From: Combretum micranthum
Taxonomy: Eukaryota > Streptophyta > Magnoliopsida > Myrtales > Combretaceae
Direction: 5' to 3'
Length of the DNA stretch: 64,000 bases
Assembly: GCA_024138025.1 (NCBI GenBank)
Contig: JAMXBD010001106.1
Location: 1 to 64,000, forward strand
In this document: in pieces, positions 1 to 11,440 of the stretch
How positions within the stretch are numbered: the first letter of the stretch is position 1
Layout: every line of letters starts with the position of its first letter
Notes under the pieces: model-generated
Databases searched by the model: none
Told to the model about the DNA's origin: nothing
Seen by the model: only the letters and a program-made list of their open reading frames with translations
Position numbers and translations under genes: made by a program

Positions 1-703
1 TTTCATTTTCTTAACATATATTTATTACATTCTCTTTTCCTATCTCCTTCTATTTCTTTTTAACTTTTTTGTTTCATTGAAATGATCTAAACACCAATCA
101 TAAGAAATCAAAATCAAAATAAAGTCAATCGATCCAATTATTTTTGTACAAAATTAAACTGCTAAAATTTTCAAATTTCCTAAATTATCCCAAATCGAAA
201 ACCTAAATTTTGAAAATACAAAAGCAATTCAATATCAAAATAAATTAAATTATAATTCATAATAGTCGTTTTGTAAGAAAAATCAAAACGAAGCCGTTAA
301 AAGTTTTTTATTTTGTAAAATTACGATTTTACCCTTACGCATATTAAAAATTCAAAAATTTAAATAAATTAGACTTGATTGATATATTAAATCATCATTA
401 GCCCAAGAGACTAATTAAAAGCCCTAAATTGTTTAAAAACGAGCTAAGGGTCCAGCATATGTAAGATTTAGACAGTTCGGTCGTGCCAAAATCCTGAAAG
501 GGGATTTTTTTTATCCTTATCTAAAACCCTAATTCTGATTTTTTTTTTCCCCATATAAATACCCTTCTTTTTCTACCCTTACCCTTTTAGGAGACCTACT
601 AAAACCACAAGGTGAGCTACTCCAAACCCTAGCCTCCCATTTGATGTTAACTAAGCTAAAGTAGAGGGGGATTAACATTAACCAATTGAGAACATCCACT
701 TGT
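1..703. other. Unassigned AT-rich flank with a TATA-like box
   Basis: No supported coding region. The stretch is AT-rich. A TATA-like element (TATAAATA, 554-561) lies in a pyrimidine-rich context and is followed by short CT-rich runs, which could be a plant promoter or part of an older LTR. It ends at 703, where the terminal TGTCACG of a family-C LTR begins. The five bases before that junction (CTTGT, 699-703) would be one copy of a target duplication, but the other end lies outside the window. I could not match this stretch to any other part of the window. Confidence 0.4.
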
Positions 704-2736
704 TGTCACGCCCCAAAGGGTACCCTAAACGCGACAGTCCGCCACACTCAATATTTAAACTCAAGTATGACAACCTTAGTCACTCCATGAGTTTAAACAC
801 CGAGTGTAAGGCTCACATTCGACATATAGGGAACCATACTTTGATTCGAAATAGCATAAAGAGACATATATAGCAATTAGAAAGTAAATCATAACAGTTA
901 TAGCTAGATTAGTCTATTACATAATCTAAGGGGCATACCCCCGTCAAAAATTAAGAGTTCTTAAATTCTCAAAAGTCTCTTACAACAACCATCATACATA
1001 TATCAATTTAGGAGATTTAACTAGAAGTCTATGCCTACATTTAGGTCCCGACTTCCTAAAAAAAAGCTCCTTAGAGTCCAAAAGCTGTACCTGAGAAAAG
1101 TAGATTCTCGGAGATAGCCATAAATATTCATATTGTAACAAGAAACTATTGAGGTATAAGCTTACTAGCCTAGTGAGTTCCACATCCAAAATTTAATGCT
1201 CAACAGTATATATAACAAACAAGTTATTAACAATCATATGAATGCACAATCACGTAAGCATACAATACATAAGACCAATCCGAAGTCTTATGTTGAATGG
1301 ATTTATGCTCTCCATTCAGGGTTAGGTGTTTCAAGCCCATACGACCAACATTTAAATTTCTCACTTTTTATTGTGGTTGATACAGGTGCCCACCCACACA
1401 CATTTTCAATTCCAGCCCTCATGCCAACATTTAATTTTCGACCATTACTCCAACATTCGAGTTTACAGGCCCCTCATTGCCCAGCTATTATGCCTTCTTC
1501 CCACAAAGGTATAATAACCTATGCAATGTGACTCCACATATGGTATGCATGTCAATTTAATTATAAGATCATGGCATAATAATTTAACAGTTTATGGGTG
1601 ATCATAGATATTGCGGACGATTCAATTCTACATTAAATCATTCAAATAATTACAACCAGCTCATTCCGATATTCTTATTATTCATTCACCTCTATAGAAA
1701 TCATATTCATACAATCAATTTTTATCTGGCTCTAATTCTAATGCCACTAATATTACAAGCACAAACACAAGCATAAAACTTTAAGATAGTAAACTCACTT
1801 TGCCATGGCGCGAAAATCCACTTATCATAATAGTCCTTCGGAAGGTCTAGTCCATCTCTCAAGTCTCCTAACCAAAAGAAATAACTCTAATGAGTATTTC
1901 CATGAAGTTTGAATGAACTTTTATTTTATTCTAACAAGTCGTTAAAATTCGCCTCAGAGGAAATTCCAACTTAAGTGGCTATAACTTAGTATATTTTAAC
2001 TCGGAATTTCGCATATTATATACCGATTTCTATCTATTCAACGAGGGCTATCTATTTCTAGTGTTATTTCCAACAAACGAGTCGGTTGGTCCATCAACAG
2101 TAGGTACAAATACTATAACGAATTCTATTCCACAATTCTACTTCTAATTTCAACACAAACATCATACTAAAGCTTTGATAGATACTTAGCTATCATTATA
2201 TCTTGTAAGACTCTATTATATACTATGGATTCTTTTTGGTTTTCATACCAAAAAAAAAAAAAAAAACTCCATATCATGCATGATTCATGAGTATTGGAAA
2301 CTTCTAATTTCTCATGTACCTAGATAATGTCAACAAGAAGTATGTGGCATTACTTTTCTAACTTTGTTTCTGCAAATGCATCATGTATATATGCTATACC
2401 TACAAGCTATTGTCATGAAAGTTATGAGATAATCTATCTATATATATATAGTACCAAGAATTATTTTTGAAAAACTTTTAATTTGCAAAATTTTTTAAAG
2501 TTACTGACTTATGAAAAATAGTTTTTCTTCTTGTAAAATCATACTTGCTTTGTCAAAACTCAACCTTGATGACCTACATAGCCATCACCTCGTTATTTAA
2601 ATAAAACCTTCATTTTTTGGTTAGAAAATAGATGTTTAAAAAGATGGTTTAGCTAATTACGAATTTTACAAAATTTTTGAAAATGAAAACATGGTTTAAT
2701 CTATTCTTGGAAACCATTCATTGTTCTAGGGCTATA
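704..2736 (-). mobile_element. Family-C LTR copy C4, left part (3' end of LTR)
   Basis: On the plus strand it begins TGTCACGCCCC followed by AAAGGGTACCC. This is the reverse complement of the LTR end seen at 23606, 42815 and 61462, so the LTR lies in minus orientation. It matches the start of solo LTR C2 (27370 onward). At 2736 it is interrupted by element A and it resumes at 38650. The homologous junction in C2 is near 29231, where the same AGGGCT context continues without interruption. The small ORFs at 1196-1531 and 1594-1776 lie in LTR DNA and are not credible genes. A 17-base poly-A run sits at 2250-2266. Whether C4 is a solo LTR or part of a full element cannot be told from this window. 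Confidence 0.8.
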
Positions 2737-4338
2737 TGTCACGCCCCGAGGATACCCTAGTAGTAGTAAACAAGTCACACTTGAATACTATCACTAGATT
2801 ACCTTCAGAGAACGACAGGTTTTCAAAACAACAGATCTTTTAGTTGCTTGATAAGAAATAGATAAATATAAAAGAAATAATCAGTGAACAAATATTATAG
2901 AACTATTACAAACTAAACAGTCTTCCTGAAGTACATAACTGATACATTAGAACTAATTAATCTATTCTAATAAAACATAACCATTAAACAAAGTACAAAC
3001 TTAGACTTCCGGCACCTAAGCTCTTACTAACCGTGCCATACTCCTGAAAGTGACTAACCACGGTCGTAAGGTAAAACCTGAAAAGACTGTTGGAGTATGA
3101 GCGAAACCACAGCTCAGTGAATAACCAGACATATCATACATCACACAAGTTATTAGTAAATCATATGCAATGCAAGCACTCAACCATATGCACAGATACA
3201 AGCTTGGATGATCTAGAATCCAAACAGGAAAAAGATTTACGCCCTCTTTTTAAGGGTTGAAGAATCATTACTCCATGACCCACCTGCCTAGGAGAATCAA
3301 CGATTTCTTATTTTAGGGTTATCACTTTGAATATAATCAATTAAACTGACCATCTCCTACACTCACCTTAGAAACTCCCTAAGTATTAATCATTTCAAAG
3401 CAATACTACGGGCGGCATTCTTCGATGCCACTTAGTTCCCGTAGAACCGATGGAACAAAGAAAGCCTTACAAGAACTAACACATTAGAACAACTAAGCAC
3501 TAACAGAGAACCGAAATATTAATACGTAGCAGGCTATCATCCCAATATATATGCAATAATGCAATTCGTGCAATGCATGATCCAATTATTTCATTAAGTC
3601 AATAATTCTTATTTAATTTCATTGTGATCATACATTACACAAAATCAACATCATACTACTTCACAACATCAAATCATTGCATTATCACTTTTGTAAGGAT
3701 ATTTTATTAATCATACAATCAGATCATAACATACTTTCAACAAAACAATTGTTTGATTATCTTTGCATTACATATTCGACTACTTACAAGCACAAACAGT
3801 ACAATATGACTGAATTACTCACCTGCTCATACTGACTCAGTCGTAATAATCAGCTGGAAGATCTCCTAGTGTTTCAAAGTCACCTATTAAGATAATTAAA
3901 GTATTCATCAATAAAATATAAATTGTATAACTAAATTCCTATATGTGACTAGTGTCCTAGACTCGATATTTATCAAGTTTTGGTAATGACTAATGCTGAT
4001 TTGGTCTCATCCTATACTGAACTCAATGTAGAAAATTATATTTATTTATTATTACTTAGTGTCGTCGTGTTCTTAATTTATCTCGTATAATTATCTTGTT
4101 ATTATTAGAAATCACATTACTCAAATATTTAGCTTATTTCAATTTCCATTCTTACCTATTTTATCTATTTAGAACAAATATTTGACTAATTATAACTTTA
4201 TTAACACTAAATATTTTTCCTTAATTCAGGGTTTTAAGAATTTTTAGATATTAATCAAAGTATTCTAAATATTTGTAGTTACTTATTTATTTAATAAACT
4301 CTATATATACATATATAATATGTATTCAATAGGTGTAT

Positions 4339-4369
<31 letters not shown>

Positions 4370-4409
4370 TCTGTTTATTTCAAAACTAGCTTTCGTTGAA
4401 GAAAAATGG

Positions 4410-4660
4410 ATGTACGCCGGCTCAAAGCCGCCGGCCTTAAAACCCAGGTGCCGGTGTAGAATTGGTTTTGTAAAATATTTCATATTGGGTGCATCGGCTT
4501 TGAAAGCTGTCGACTTCCAACGTACACCGATCCTACACCGTCGGCGTAAATCCCCAGATAGCCGGCTTACATTCATCTTTACGTGAAAATAAATTTTACG
4601 TAGCTTCTGTTCAGTGCAAGCCGTCTATACGCCGCCAGCCTATCCATGTAAGCCGCCGGC
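4410..4660. promoter_or_regulatory. GCC-box / GCCGGC cluster in LTR of A
   Basis: A GC-rich island in AT-rich DNA. It contains GTACGCCGGC, two exact AGCCGCC GCC-boxes (4426-4432 and 4651-4657) and several GCCGGC palindromes and close variants. AGCCGCC is the established target of plant AP2/ERF transcription factors. Counterparts occur in both LTRs of B (for example AGCCGCC at 16303-16309) and, in much denser form, in element E. In element A it lies downstream of the TATA-like run at 5194-5201, so it would fall in the transcribed part of the LTR. Function is inferred from motif only. Confidence 0.5.
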
Positions 4661-5193
4661 ATTGAGCGATTACACTACCGGCTTTGAGACAGTGTTAGTA
4701 CTATTCATCATCTTCCTCGATGATCCGATTCAATTTTGTTAAATTTCCCACGTTAAAAACATGCTTAAAACCATTTGTAAGTGTTTATATAGCTTATACA
4801 TAGTCATACAACAATTCTTAACACTTCTACACACATATATACTTAGATCTCGATCTTATGGGAACAAAACTAGGGTTTCGGATCTTTACCTCGTTTGAGT
4901 CGATCCGATGAAATTCAAAGCTTGTTTTTGCGTGGATTACGTTCCTAAGATTAACATAAGTCAGTTATAATGCTTAAATTTGAAGAAAATCATTTGAACT
5001 TCATCAACTTACTTTTGAACTCATATTCAAGGGTTTTTCGTATTATTTTTCTTTTGATTCGAACTTGGTGCTTTGATCTGTTTGTTCTCTGTTTTCAGTT
5101 TGTTTTGGTTGCTATTTAAGTGTTGATTTGTTCTGAAAAGTTTGAGAGATAATGAAGATTGTTTGTTTCTTCATTATGAGCATTTAACACCCA

Positions 5194-5201
5194 TATATAT
5201 A
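5194..5201 (-). promoter_or_regulatory. Candidate TATA box, LTR of A
   Basis: On the coding (minus) strand a TATATATA run follows a CTTCTTCTTC tract and precedes GGGTG, about 1.1 kb into the LTR. The equivalent site is kept in both LTRs of B (near 16850 and 35895) and in the 5' LTR of A (near 37508). This is the most plausible LTR core promoter, but several (TA)n tracts elsewhere in the LTR could mislead. Confidence 0.4.
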
Positions 5202-6290
5202 GAAGAAGAAGAAGAAGACTTCGACTGCGTTTCTCCTCCGAATTTCCTCCAATTCTTCTTCCTCATTTGGCTGCATTTGTCTGTTATTTTCATGCTAATT
5301 AATGTATGGCTTATTTGGCAAGTGAGGATTGGTGTGGGAGTTGATTTTATTGACTTTGTGGGTGTATTATTTGATCAAATCCGGGGCTCTCTTTACCCGT
5401 AGCTTTCCAACCGAAATGCAGCATAATTCCACCGAAAACAATATATATATATATATATTAGTTAATTATTTAACTTAGTTTTAGGATAATTTAACAAGTT
5501 ATACGGGTACAAATTAGCTAATATTTGGAAGTTTTTGTACAAAAATATGTTTATAGGATTATACAAAACACTTAGATTATCAAATAATAATTTTAGTTTT
5601 ATAAACGTATTAATTAATGTATAATTTTATCTCCCGCGATTAAGATTTCTTAAGCTCATTAGGTCAATTTTTGCTTTAGGCTTCAATAGCTTAAGAAAAC
5701 TCGAATTAGAACAATAGTGTGATTCGATTATTTATTTGAGTTCAGATTTTGAGTTATACAACAGTTTATGTTTTCGTTGTGTATTTATAATCCTAACGGT
5801 TCATCCTTAGGTTATCGTTTTCTGTCTATAAGCGTAGATAATTATTTACTTAATATCGCTGATACAGAAGTTAAACTATATATATATCTGTAGTTTTGAT
5901 ACCCATCATGAAATCTTATTAGTAGCATTTAATATTAACTAGGAATCTCGAATTTAGGGTTTAAATTCAAATCTAAGCTCATTACTACTCGTTGTTCTAT
6001 TCTCGAATCATTACCGAGTTCAAAAACAATCATTTAATTTCTATATACATATTTTTCTATTAAACCTATTTGTATATCAGGTTTCGATCTTGAAATTTAG
6101 ATTTTCTTTAATCATATCTTGAATTATTCATTCAAGATACGAAATCTCGTTTTTGGTATCATTAGTTAAGAAATTCTTTATTCATTTCTAAATCCTTTAT
6201 CTAACCAAATTATAGGTATTGATCTATTCTTAGACTTTTTAGAATCTAAATCTATTATCTAGTTCATACAATCTATTGTAAGGTCGTATA

Positions 6291-7427
6291 CTAATGTGGA
6301 AAATTCCGGGGTTTACATTCTCCCCCCCCCTTAAAATAAGCTTTGTCCTCAAAGCTTGAGTACGTACCTGAATTCTCAAACAAATGTGGATAGTTTTTCT
6401 TGATTTCCTCTTTTAGTTCCCATGTAATCTCTTCTGTTCGAGGGTCCCACAATACTTTGACATAACGAATTTCTTTATTCCTGAGAACTTGCACTTTCCG
6501 GTCCAATATTTTAACTGGATGCTTTTCATAAGTCAAATTTTCCTTCAAATCAGTTGGTTCCAACTCAACTATCTTATCTAGATCTGGTACATATCTTCTT
6601 AGAACCGATACATGGAAAACATTATGTATACCAGACATATTGGGTGGCAATGCAAGACGGTATGCCAGGTTCCCAACTCGTTCCAATATTTCAAATGGTC
6701 CAATATATCTAGGACTTAACTTGCCTTTTGTTTGTCTACCATGAAGACTTTTGATTGGACTTATCTTTAAGTATACATGTTCTCCTTCATTAAACTCCAA
6801 TTCTCTTCTCTTCAAATCCGCCCAACTCTTTTGTCTATCTTGTGCTGCTTTCATTCTCTGTTTTATCACTGAAATTTTCTCAATAGTTTCCTGAACCAAT
6901 TCAGGTCCAACCAATACTTTCTCCAAGTTATCCCAGAATAATGGTGACCGACACTTCCTACCATATAAAGCTTCATAAGGTGGCATCCCTATGCTTGAAT
7001 GATAACTGTTATTATATGCAAATTCCACTAGTGGTAAATGTTGGTCCCAATTTCCTTTGAACTCCATAATACATGCTCTTAACATATCCTCCAGTGTCTG
7101 AATGGTCCTTTCTGATTGTCCATCAGTTTGAGGATGATAAGCTGTACTAGATTTCAATTGGGTTCCCAAAGCTTTTTGTAATCCTTGCCGAAATCTGGAA
7201 ACAAACCGTGGATCTCGATTTGATACTATACTAACAGGTACACCATGCAATCTCACAATCTCCTTTAAATATATTCGTGCCAATTTTTCTAATGGATATG
7301 TCATGTTAATTGGCAAGAAATGAGCTGATTTCGTGAGTCTATCCACAATAACCCAAACAGCATCATGACCAGCATTTGTCTTAGGTAATGAGCACACAAA
7401 GTCCATGGAAATTGATCCCATTTCCAT
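6291..7427 (-). pseudogene. pol: Element A integrase core, GPY/F region and chromodomain
   Basis: A 378-codon open frame. The DDE triad is visible: D9 (MDFV), D72 (NRDPRF) and E106 (GQSERTIQ). A GPF-type motif lies at about residues 241-262 (YIGPFEILERVGN). A chromodomain-like tail follows at about 304-350 (ILDRKVQVL, then VKVLW and TWELKEE). In chromoviruses this tail targets integration to marked chromatin. The open frame runs through the PPT into the LTR. In B the same gene stops at a TAA before the PPT, so the run-on is a lost stop codon in A. The frame overlaps the upstream RNaseH/IN frame out of phase. Relative to B, A lacks one base in the GATC-C-run near 7414-7420, which explains the frameshift. 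Confidence 0.9.
6318..6333 (-). other. Element A polypurine tract (PPT)
   Basis: Immediately inside the 3' LTR the plus strand reads TTCT followed by ten C and TT, which is a polypurine tract on the coding strand. It primes plus-strand DNA synthesis in LTR retrotransposons. The C-run is longer than in B (17799-17814). Confidence 0.85.
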
Positions 7428-8455
7428 TTAGGTATTGGCAATGGTTTCAACAACCCACCTGGTTTTTTATGTTCAGCTTTTATCCTTTGACACACGTTAC
7501 ATTTAGCCATAAATTCTGCAATATCCTTTTTCATTCCATTCCACCAATATGCACTTTTTAGCTCTTGGTATGTCTTTGTTTCTCCCGGGTGTATAGAATA
7601 TCCAAAATAATGTGCTTCATGCATTAATTCCTTCCTTAAGTTTTCATCATGTGGCACACACAATCTTTTATTCATTCTTAACACCTCTTCTTCATCCACG
7701 TAAAAATCCTTATATTTGCCTTGGGATATTCCTTGTTTATTCTCTTGGATTTCAACGTCTTCTTTCTGAGCTTCCTTAATCCTTTGAAGTAAGGTAGGTT
7801 CCAAAATTAGGTTTCCCAATTCAACTTCCAAACCTTGCATTGAAAATTTCAAGTTTAATCTTTCAAATTCCTTGATAAGTTCTTTCTGTTCCGTCAATAT
7901 TGAGGCTACTTCTCCATAACTTTTTCGACTCAATGCATCAGCCACTGCATTCACCTTACCAGGATGGTAATTAATGGTAAGATCATAATCTTTAATCAAT
8001 TCCAACCATCGTCGTTGTCTCATGTTCAATTCTTTTTGTGTAAATATATACTTCAAACTTTTGTGATCCGTATATATTTCACATTTCTGTCCATACAAAT
8101 AGTGACGCCAAATCTTGAGTGCCAAAACAATAGCAGCTAATTCTAGATCATGAGTGGGGTAATTCATCTCATGCGGTTTTAATTGTCTAGAAGCATATGC
8201 TATTACTTTTCCATTTTGCATTAACACACATCCCAATCCATTTCTGGATGCATCACTGTAGACAGTATATAGATCATTATCATTGGGTAAAACCAATATC
8301 GGTGCTGATATTAACCTCTTCTTCAGTTCTTGGAAACTTTGTTCACGTTGATCATTCCACTCAAATTTTTCATTCTTCCTGGTCAACTGAGTCAAGGGTC
8401 TTGCAATCTTAGAGAAATCTTTCACAAATTTTCGATAATATCCTGCCAATCCCAA
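7301..8455 (-). pseudogene. pol: Element A RNase H and N-terminal integrase
   Basis: An open frame of 384 codons. It begins in the RT thumb/connection ([10 protein letters not shown]). The RNase H domain follows with acidic residues D68 (YSDAS), E105 (DLELAAI), D130 (YTDHKSLKY) and D173 (NAVADALSR). The last third holds the integrase HHCC zinc finger ([11 protein letters not shown], then CNVC). The final residues after WKWDQFPW are out of frame and meaningless: the true frame switches to the integrase core frame (6291-7427). Plus-strand ORFs opposite this gene (8197-8412, 8330-8806) are antisense shadows. Confidence 0.9.
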
Positions 8456-8529
8456 GAAACTCCTAACTTCCGTAACAGTTTCAGGTCTTTTCCATTCTAC
8501 AATAGCTTTAACTTTTGCAGGATCAACCG

Positions 8530-8916
8530 CTATTCCTTCTCCGAAATAATATGTCCAAGGAATGATATACTTCTAAGCCAAAATTCACACTTAGACAATT
8601 TGGCATACAGCTTATTGTCTTTCAGTATTTGTAACACACTTCTCAAGTTCTCATCATGTTGTTCTTCAGTAGACGAATATACAAGTATATCATCTATGAA
8701 AACAATCACACAGATATCCAGCAAAGGTCTAAAGATACGATTCATCAGATCCATGAAAACTGCAGGTGCATTAGTTAATCCAAATGGCATGACCAAAAAT
8801 TCATAATGACCATACCTAGTTCGGAATGCAGTCTTTGGTACATCCTCTGCTTTAATTCGGATTTGATGATATCCTGACTTTAAATCAATTCGAGAAAATA
8901 CCTTTGCTCCTCTCAA
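8530..8916 (-). pseudogene. pol: Element A reverse transcriptase, palm domain
   Basis: A 128-codon frame with RT motifs in order: D11 in [41 protein letters not shown], and the catalytic box FIDDILVYS with DD at 75-76. It continues to KCEFWL and SFLGHIIS. It is cut off from the downstream RNaseH frame by a one-base deletion: the run near 8541 reads CTCCG where B reads CTCCCG. All catalytic residues remain, so the lesion is recent or is a homopolymer sequencing error. Confidence 0.92.
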
Positions 8917-8932
8917 CTGATCAAAGAGATCA

Positions 8933-9301
8933 TCAATTCTGGGTAAAGGATATTTTCTTGATAGTCACTCTGTTTAATTCTCTATAATCAATACAGAGTC
9001 TCATTGATCCATCTTTCTTCTTCACAAACAATACTGGTGCTCCCCAAGGTGAAACACTAGGTCTGATAAATCCTTTATCCAACAATTCTTGTAATTGCAC
9101 CTTTAATTCTTTTAATTCCACAGGTGCCATGCGATACGGAGCTTTTGATACTGGTTCTGTTCCAGGTATCAAATCAATTGAAAATTCCACTTCTCTGTGT
9201 GGGGGTAATCCTGGTAATTCGTCTGGAAATACATCTGGGTATTCACACACTGTTCGAATGGTATGAATATCCAATACTTTGGATTCACCCTGTTGTTCCA
9301 A
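8933..9301 (-). pseudogene. pol: Element A RT N-terminus (fingers) and linker
   Basis: The frame includes the conserved pre-RT stretch ([20 protein letters not shown]) and the RT fingers ([25 protein letters not shown]). It is separated from the palm by a small deletion in the sequence near 8952-8956: B carries extra bases in the same place (24738-24742). The upstream linker to protease (about 9302-9470) is also out of frame. Confidence 0.88.
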
Positions 9302-9469
9302 GAATACACCCGTTTAACTCCATATCTTCTTCATTTTCCACTTCAATTGCTGTTATCTATTCCACTCCTTTGAGTATCTCACCCTATACTCTTTCTTTCT
9401 CCTTGATTATTGACAAAAGATACCATTTTGAGATGGCAATTAACTTTTGCTTTTACAGCAGTTAACCAA

Positions 9470-9728
9470 ACCATACCCAGAATAATATCATATTTTTGCA
9501 TCTCTATCAGAATTAAATCAGCAATTGATTCTTGATTTCCAATCTTTAATGGACAATCTTTATCATCTCCCGTGTTACACTAAATCTCCAGTTGTAGTAA
9601 CTCTCAATTCTTTACTCATGCTTTCAATTGGTAATCCTATACGCCTTGCTAATTCAGTATTTATAAAAGAATGTGTTGCTCCTGTGTCAAATAAAGCATA
9701 CGCAGTCTGATCTCCTACTTGAATTGAT
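9470..9728 (-). pseudogene. pol: Element A aspartic protease (frameshifted)
   Basis: The DTGATHSF active-site motif of retrotransposon aspartic proteases is encoded near 9670-9690 on the minus strand (context ALFDTGATHSF). Downstream the frame is broken by small deletions compared with the copy in B (25255-25523), which reads through for about 80 codons. The protease would process Gag and Pol. It starts directly after the predicted gag-pol intron. Confidence 0.75.
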
Positions 9729-9839
9729 CTTATGTATCAATTATTAAATTCATGTTATTTTCAATTCATAAGGACTTCTATTGCTCGTGAACTCGTGATT
9801 GTGTCTAATAACTTTAGATAAACAAATATAATTACATAC
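9729..9839 (-). other. Candidate gag-pol intron in A (acceptor damaged)
   Basis: On the coding strand a GCAG|GTATGTAATTA donor ends the gag frame, and the in-frame TAA of gag lies within the donor region. The segment is AT-rich. It ends at ATACATAAG, where B has ATACATAG|G. The G-to-A change at 9730 shifts the AG by one base, so splicing in A would join out of frame. See the intact counterpart in B (25524-25635). The intron is predicted and not demonstrated. Confidence 0.45.
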
Positions 9840-10314
9840 CTGCAATGAGTCCATATTCTTCAGGATCAACTTCCTCCCAAATATTTTCTTCATCTTCCTC
9901 CTCCATTTTCACATTCTCAACAGGATTTCCATACATGGCAAAAACTCTGGCCGTCGTACTGGCTTTATTGGCGTTTCCATTTTTCGATCCTGAGACTCCA
10001 ATCACTCCTTTTGGTTGTGAAGATCCAACTACTGCACTCGCTTTCTGTGGACAGTCAGTTGCTATGTACCAAACTTTGTTACATACATAGCAAGTTGCAA
10101 ATTTTCTTTTTGGACAATTATTGGCCATGTGCCCACTTTCTCCACAATAATAACATTTGTGTTGCAATTGTGGACAATCCCTTGGATAATGAGAACCTTT
10201 ACATTTCCAGCATGTAACATTATTCTTCCCAATTACTCCTCCTTTATTCATATTGAAAGGTTTGAAGAATTTAATCTTCTTAGGCACAGAACTTGCCATA
10301 GACCCATCATACAT
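9832..10314 (-). pseudogene. gag: Element A Gag C-terminus, nucleocapsid zinc knuckles
   Basis: A 160-codon frame with three CCHC-type zinc knuckles. The first is CWKCKGSHYPRDC (short CX2CX3HX4C type). The second is CYYCGESGHMANNC (canonical CX2CX4HX4C). The third, CYVCNKVWYIATDC, has lost the histidine. A glutamate-rich tail (KMEEEDEENIWEEVDPEE) leads to a stop immediately after the CAG|GTATGT donor. Zinc knuckles package element RNA. The part upstream (10315-10481) is frameshifted relative to the capsid frame. Confidence 0.88.
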
Positions 10315-10481
10315 TCTCTTCCCGAAAATAGTTCCTTTCTTCTTATACCTCTCAATTTCATACTTCCTTGCTCGTTCAATGATTCAAGCTTTTTCTATCA
10401 TAGCTACAAAGTTATCAACTTCAAATTCAGCAAGTCTCCTTTGAAAATGAGGCTCGAGTCTAGCCATGAAAGTCTGTCTCT

Positions 10482-11240
10482 TTAGCTCATCACTGTCCGA
10501 TAAGCATCAGGAGCAAATTGTAACAACCGATTAAACTCATGTTCATACTCATCAATGGTCTTATTTCCTTGTGTCAAATTCATCAGGTCAGTGCTATATT
10601 TAGCTTTTAGGCTACCTGGGAAATATTCCTTCAAAAATTCTCGTCTGAATACTTCCCAAGTAATCGGTTGGGACAAACTTCTTTGTTTCGAATTCCACCA
10701 TATTCTTGCTCTCAATCTTAATAAATAAGTTCCATAAGATACTTTCAGAGCTTCAGGTACTTGAAAAACATCCAGGGATCGTTCAATTTGAGCCAGCCAA
10801 TCTTCAGCTTCTTCTGGCTTTCCTGGTAGTCCTTCAAAGTATCTGTTGCATTTAATGAATTCTGGCAACAAGTTCCTTTGAGGACGTAAAGGTGGTGGTG
10901 GTGGTAATTCTTGTTCATATCGAGGCGGTCCTTGCACCTCGGCAGCAGATTCATTTGGGTTCACTGGTCCATTTTCCTGAAATTGAACCGGTGGAGTACA
11001 TCTTTCATTTCCTCTGGGAGTAGATGGAGGCATTGCTGGTGCCTCAGCAGGTGGTACTACATTTGTTGCTTGAATATTTTGCAAAGCATGCAAAATCAAG
11101 ACATTTTGTTGTTGGAGACTTTGTAAAACATCCTCAGTTCGGTTTTGGGATGGGACAGGAGCATTTATTGGTGGATCTCCAGAAATCCTGGCATTTCTAC
11201 TTTTATTTCTCCCTCTTGGCATTCTATTAACATTAAACAT
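10482..11240 (-). pseudogene. gag: Element A Gag capsid region
   Basis: The reading frame has two possible starts. ATG at 11240 gives MFNVNRMPRG. ATG at 11222 gives MPRGRNKS, which is the start kept in B. The N-terminus is low-complexity and proline-rich. It is followed by the retrotransposon Gag fold signature: EEAEDWLAQIERSLDVF, RARIWWNSK, TWEVFRREFLKEYFP, and TIDEYEHEFNRLLQFAPDAYR. The frame ends near 10494, where A has GTCCG and B has GTCCCG, a one-base deletion. The frame then continues in the zinc-knuckle ORF. Confidence 0.9.
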
Positions 11241-11440
11241 GTTATTTAAGTTAGATCATAATTCATCCTCACCAAAGACATCCAAGTCATTCTTATATAT
11301 ATGACACATATATATACATAACCAAAATACAAATGAGCTTCTCATGGTTAGTGCATTATGTACACATCAAAAATGGCACTAACACTAAACCTAGTTTTTC
11401 TACTACAGTCATCAAAATACATATGCATATCATCAAAAGT

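Larger units (their letters stand above)
2737..6317 (-). repeat. Element A, 3' LTR (3,581 bp)
   Basis: Plus-strand ends are TGTCACGCCCCGAGG and CCGGGGTTTACA, so on the coding strand it runs from TGTAAACCCCGG to GGGGCGTGACA, with TG...CA termini. It is directly preceded (coding sense) by a G-rich PPT. The body holds a (TA)n microsatellite near 4339-4369, a cluster of GCCGGC/GCC-box motifs at 4410-4660, and a TATA-like run at 5194-5201. It aligns with the two pieces of the 5' LTR (12620-14417 and 36839-38649) and, with more differences, with the LTRs of element B. ORFs reported in both strands around 4301-4586 reflect the palindromic GCCGGC motifs. Confidence 0.92.

Noticed and set aside
4301..4586. 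Mirror-image ORFs on both strands in the LTR of A
   Set aside because: Produced by palindromic GCCGGC motifs and a (TA)n tract; not conserved as a frame in B.
8330..8806. 158-codon plus-strand ORF opposite RT
   Set aside because: It is antisense to the conserved RT/RNaseH coding sequence of element A and has no motif of its own; codon constraint of the sense gene explains its length.
10053..10300. Zinc-knuckle repeats considered as a host CCHC protein gene
   Set aside because: They lie in the correct order between capsid and protease of element A and match the knuckles of C5.
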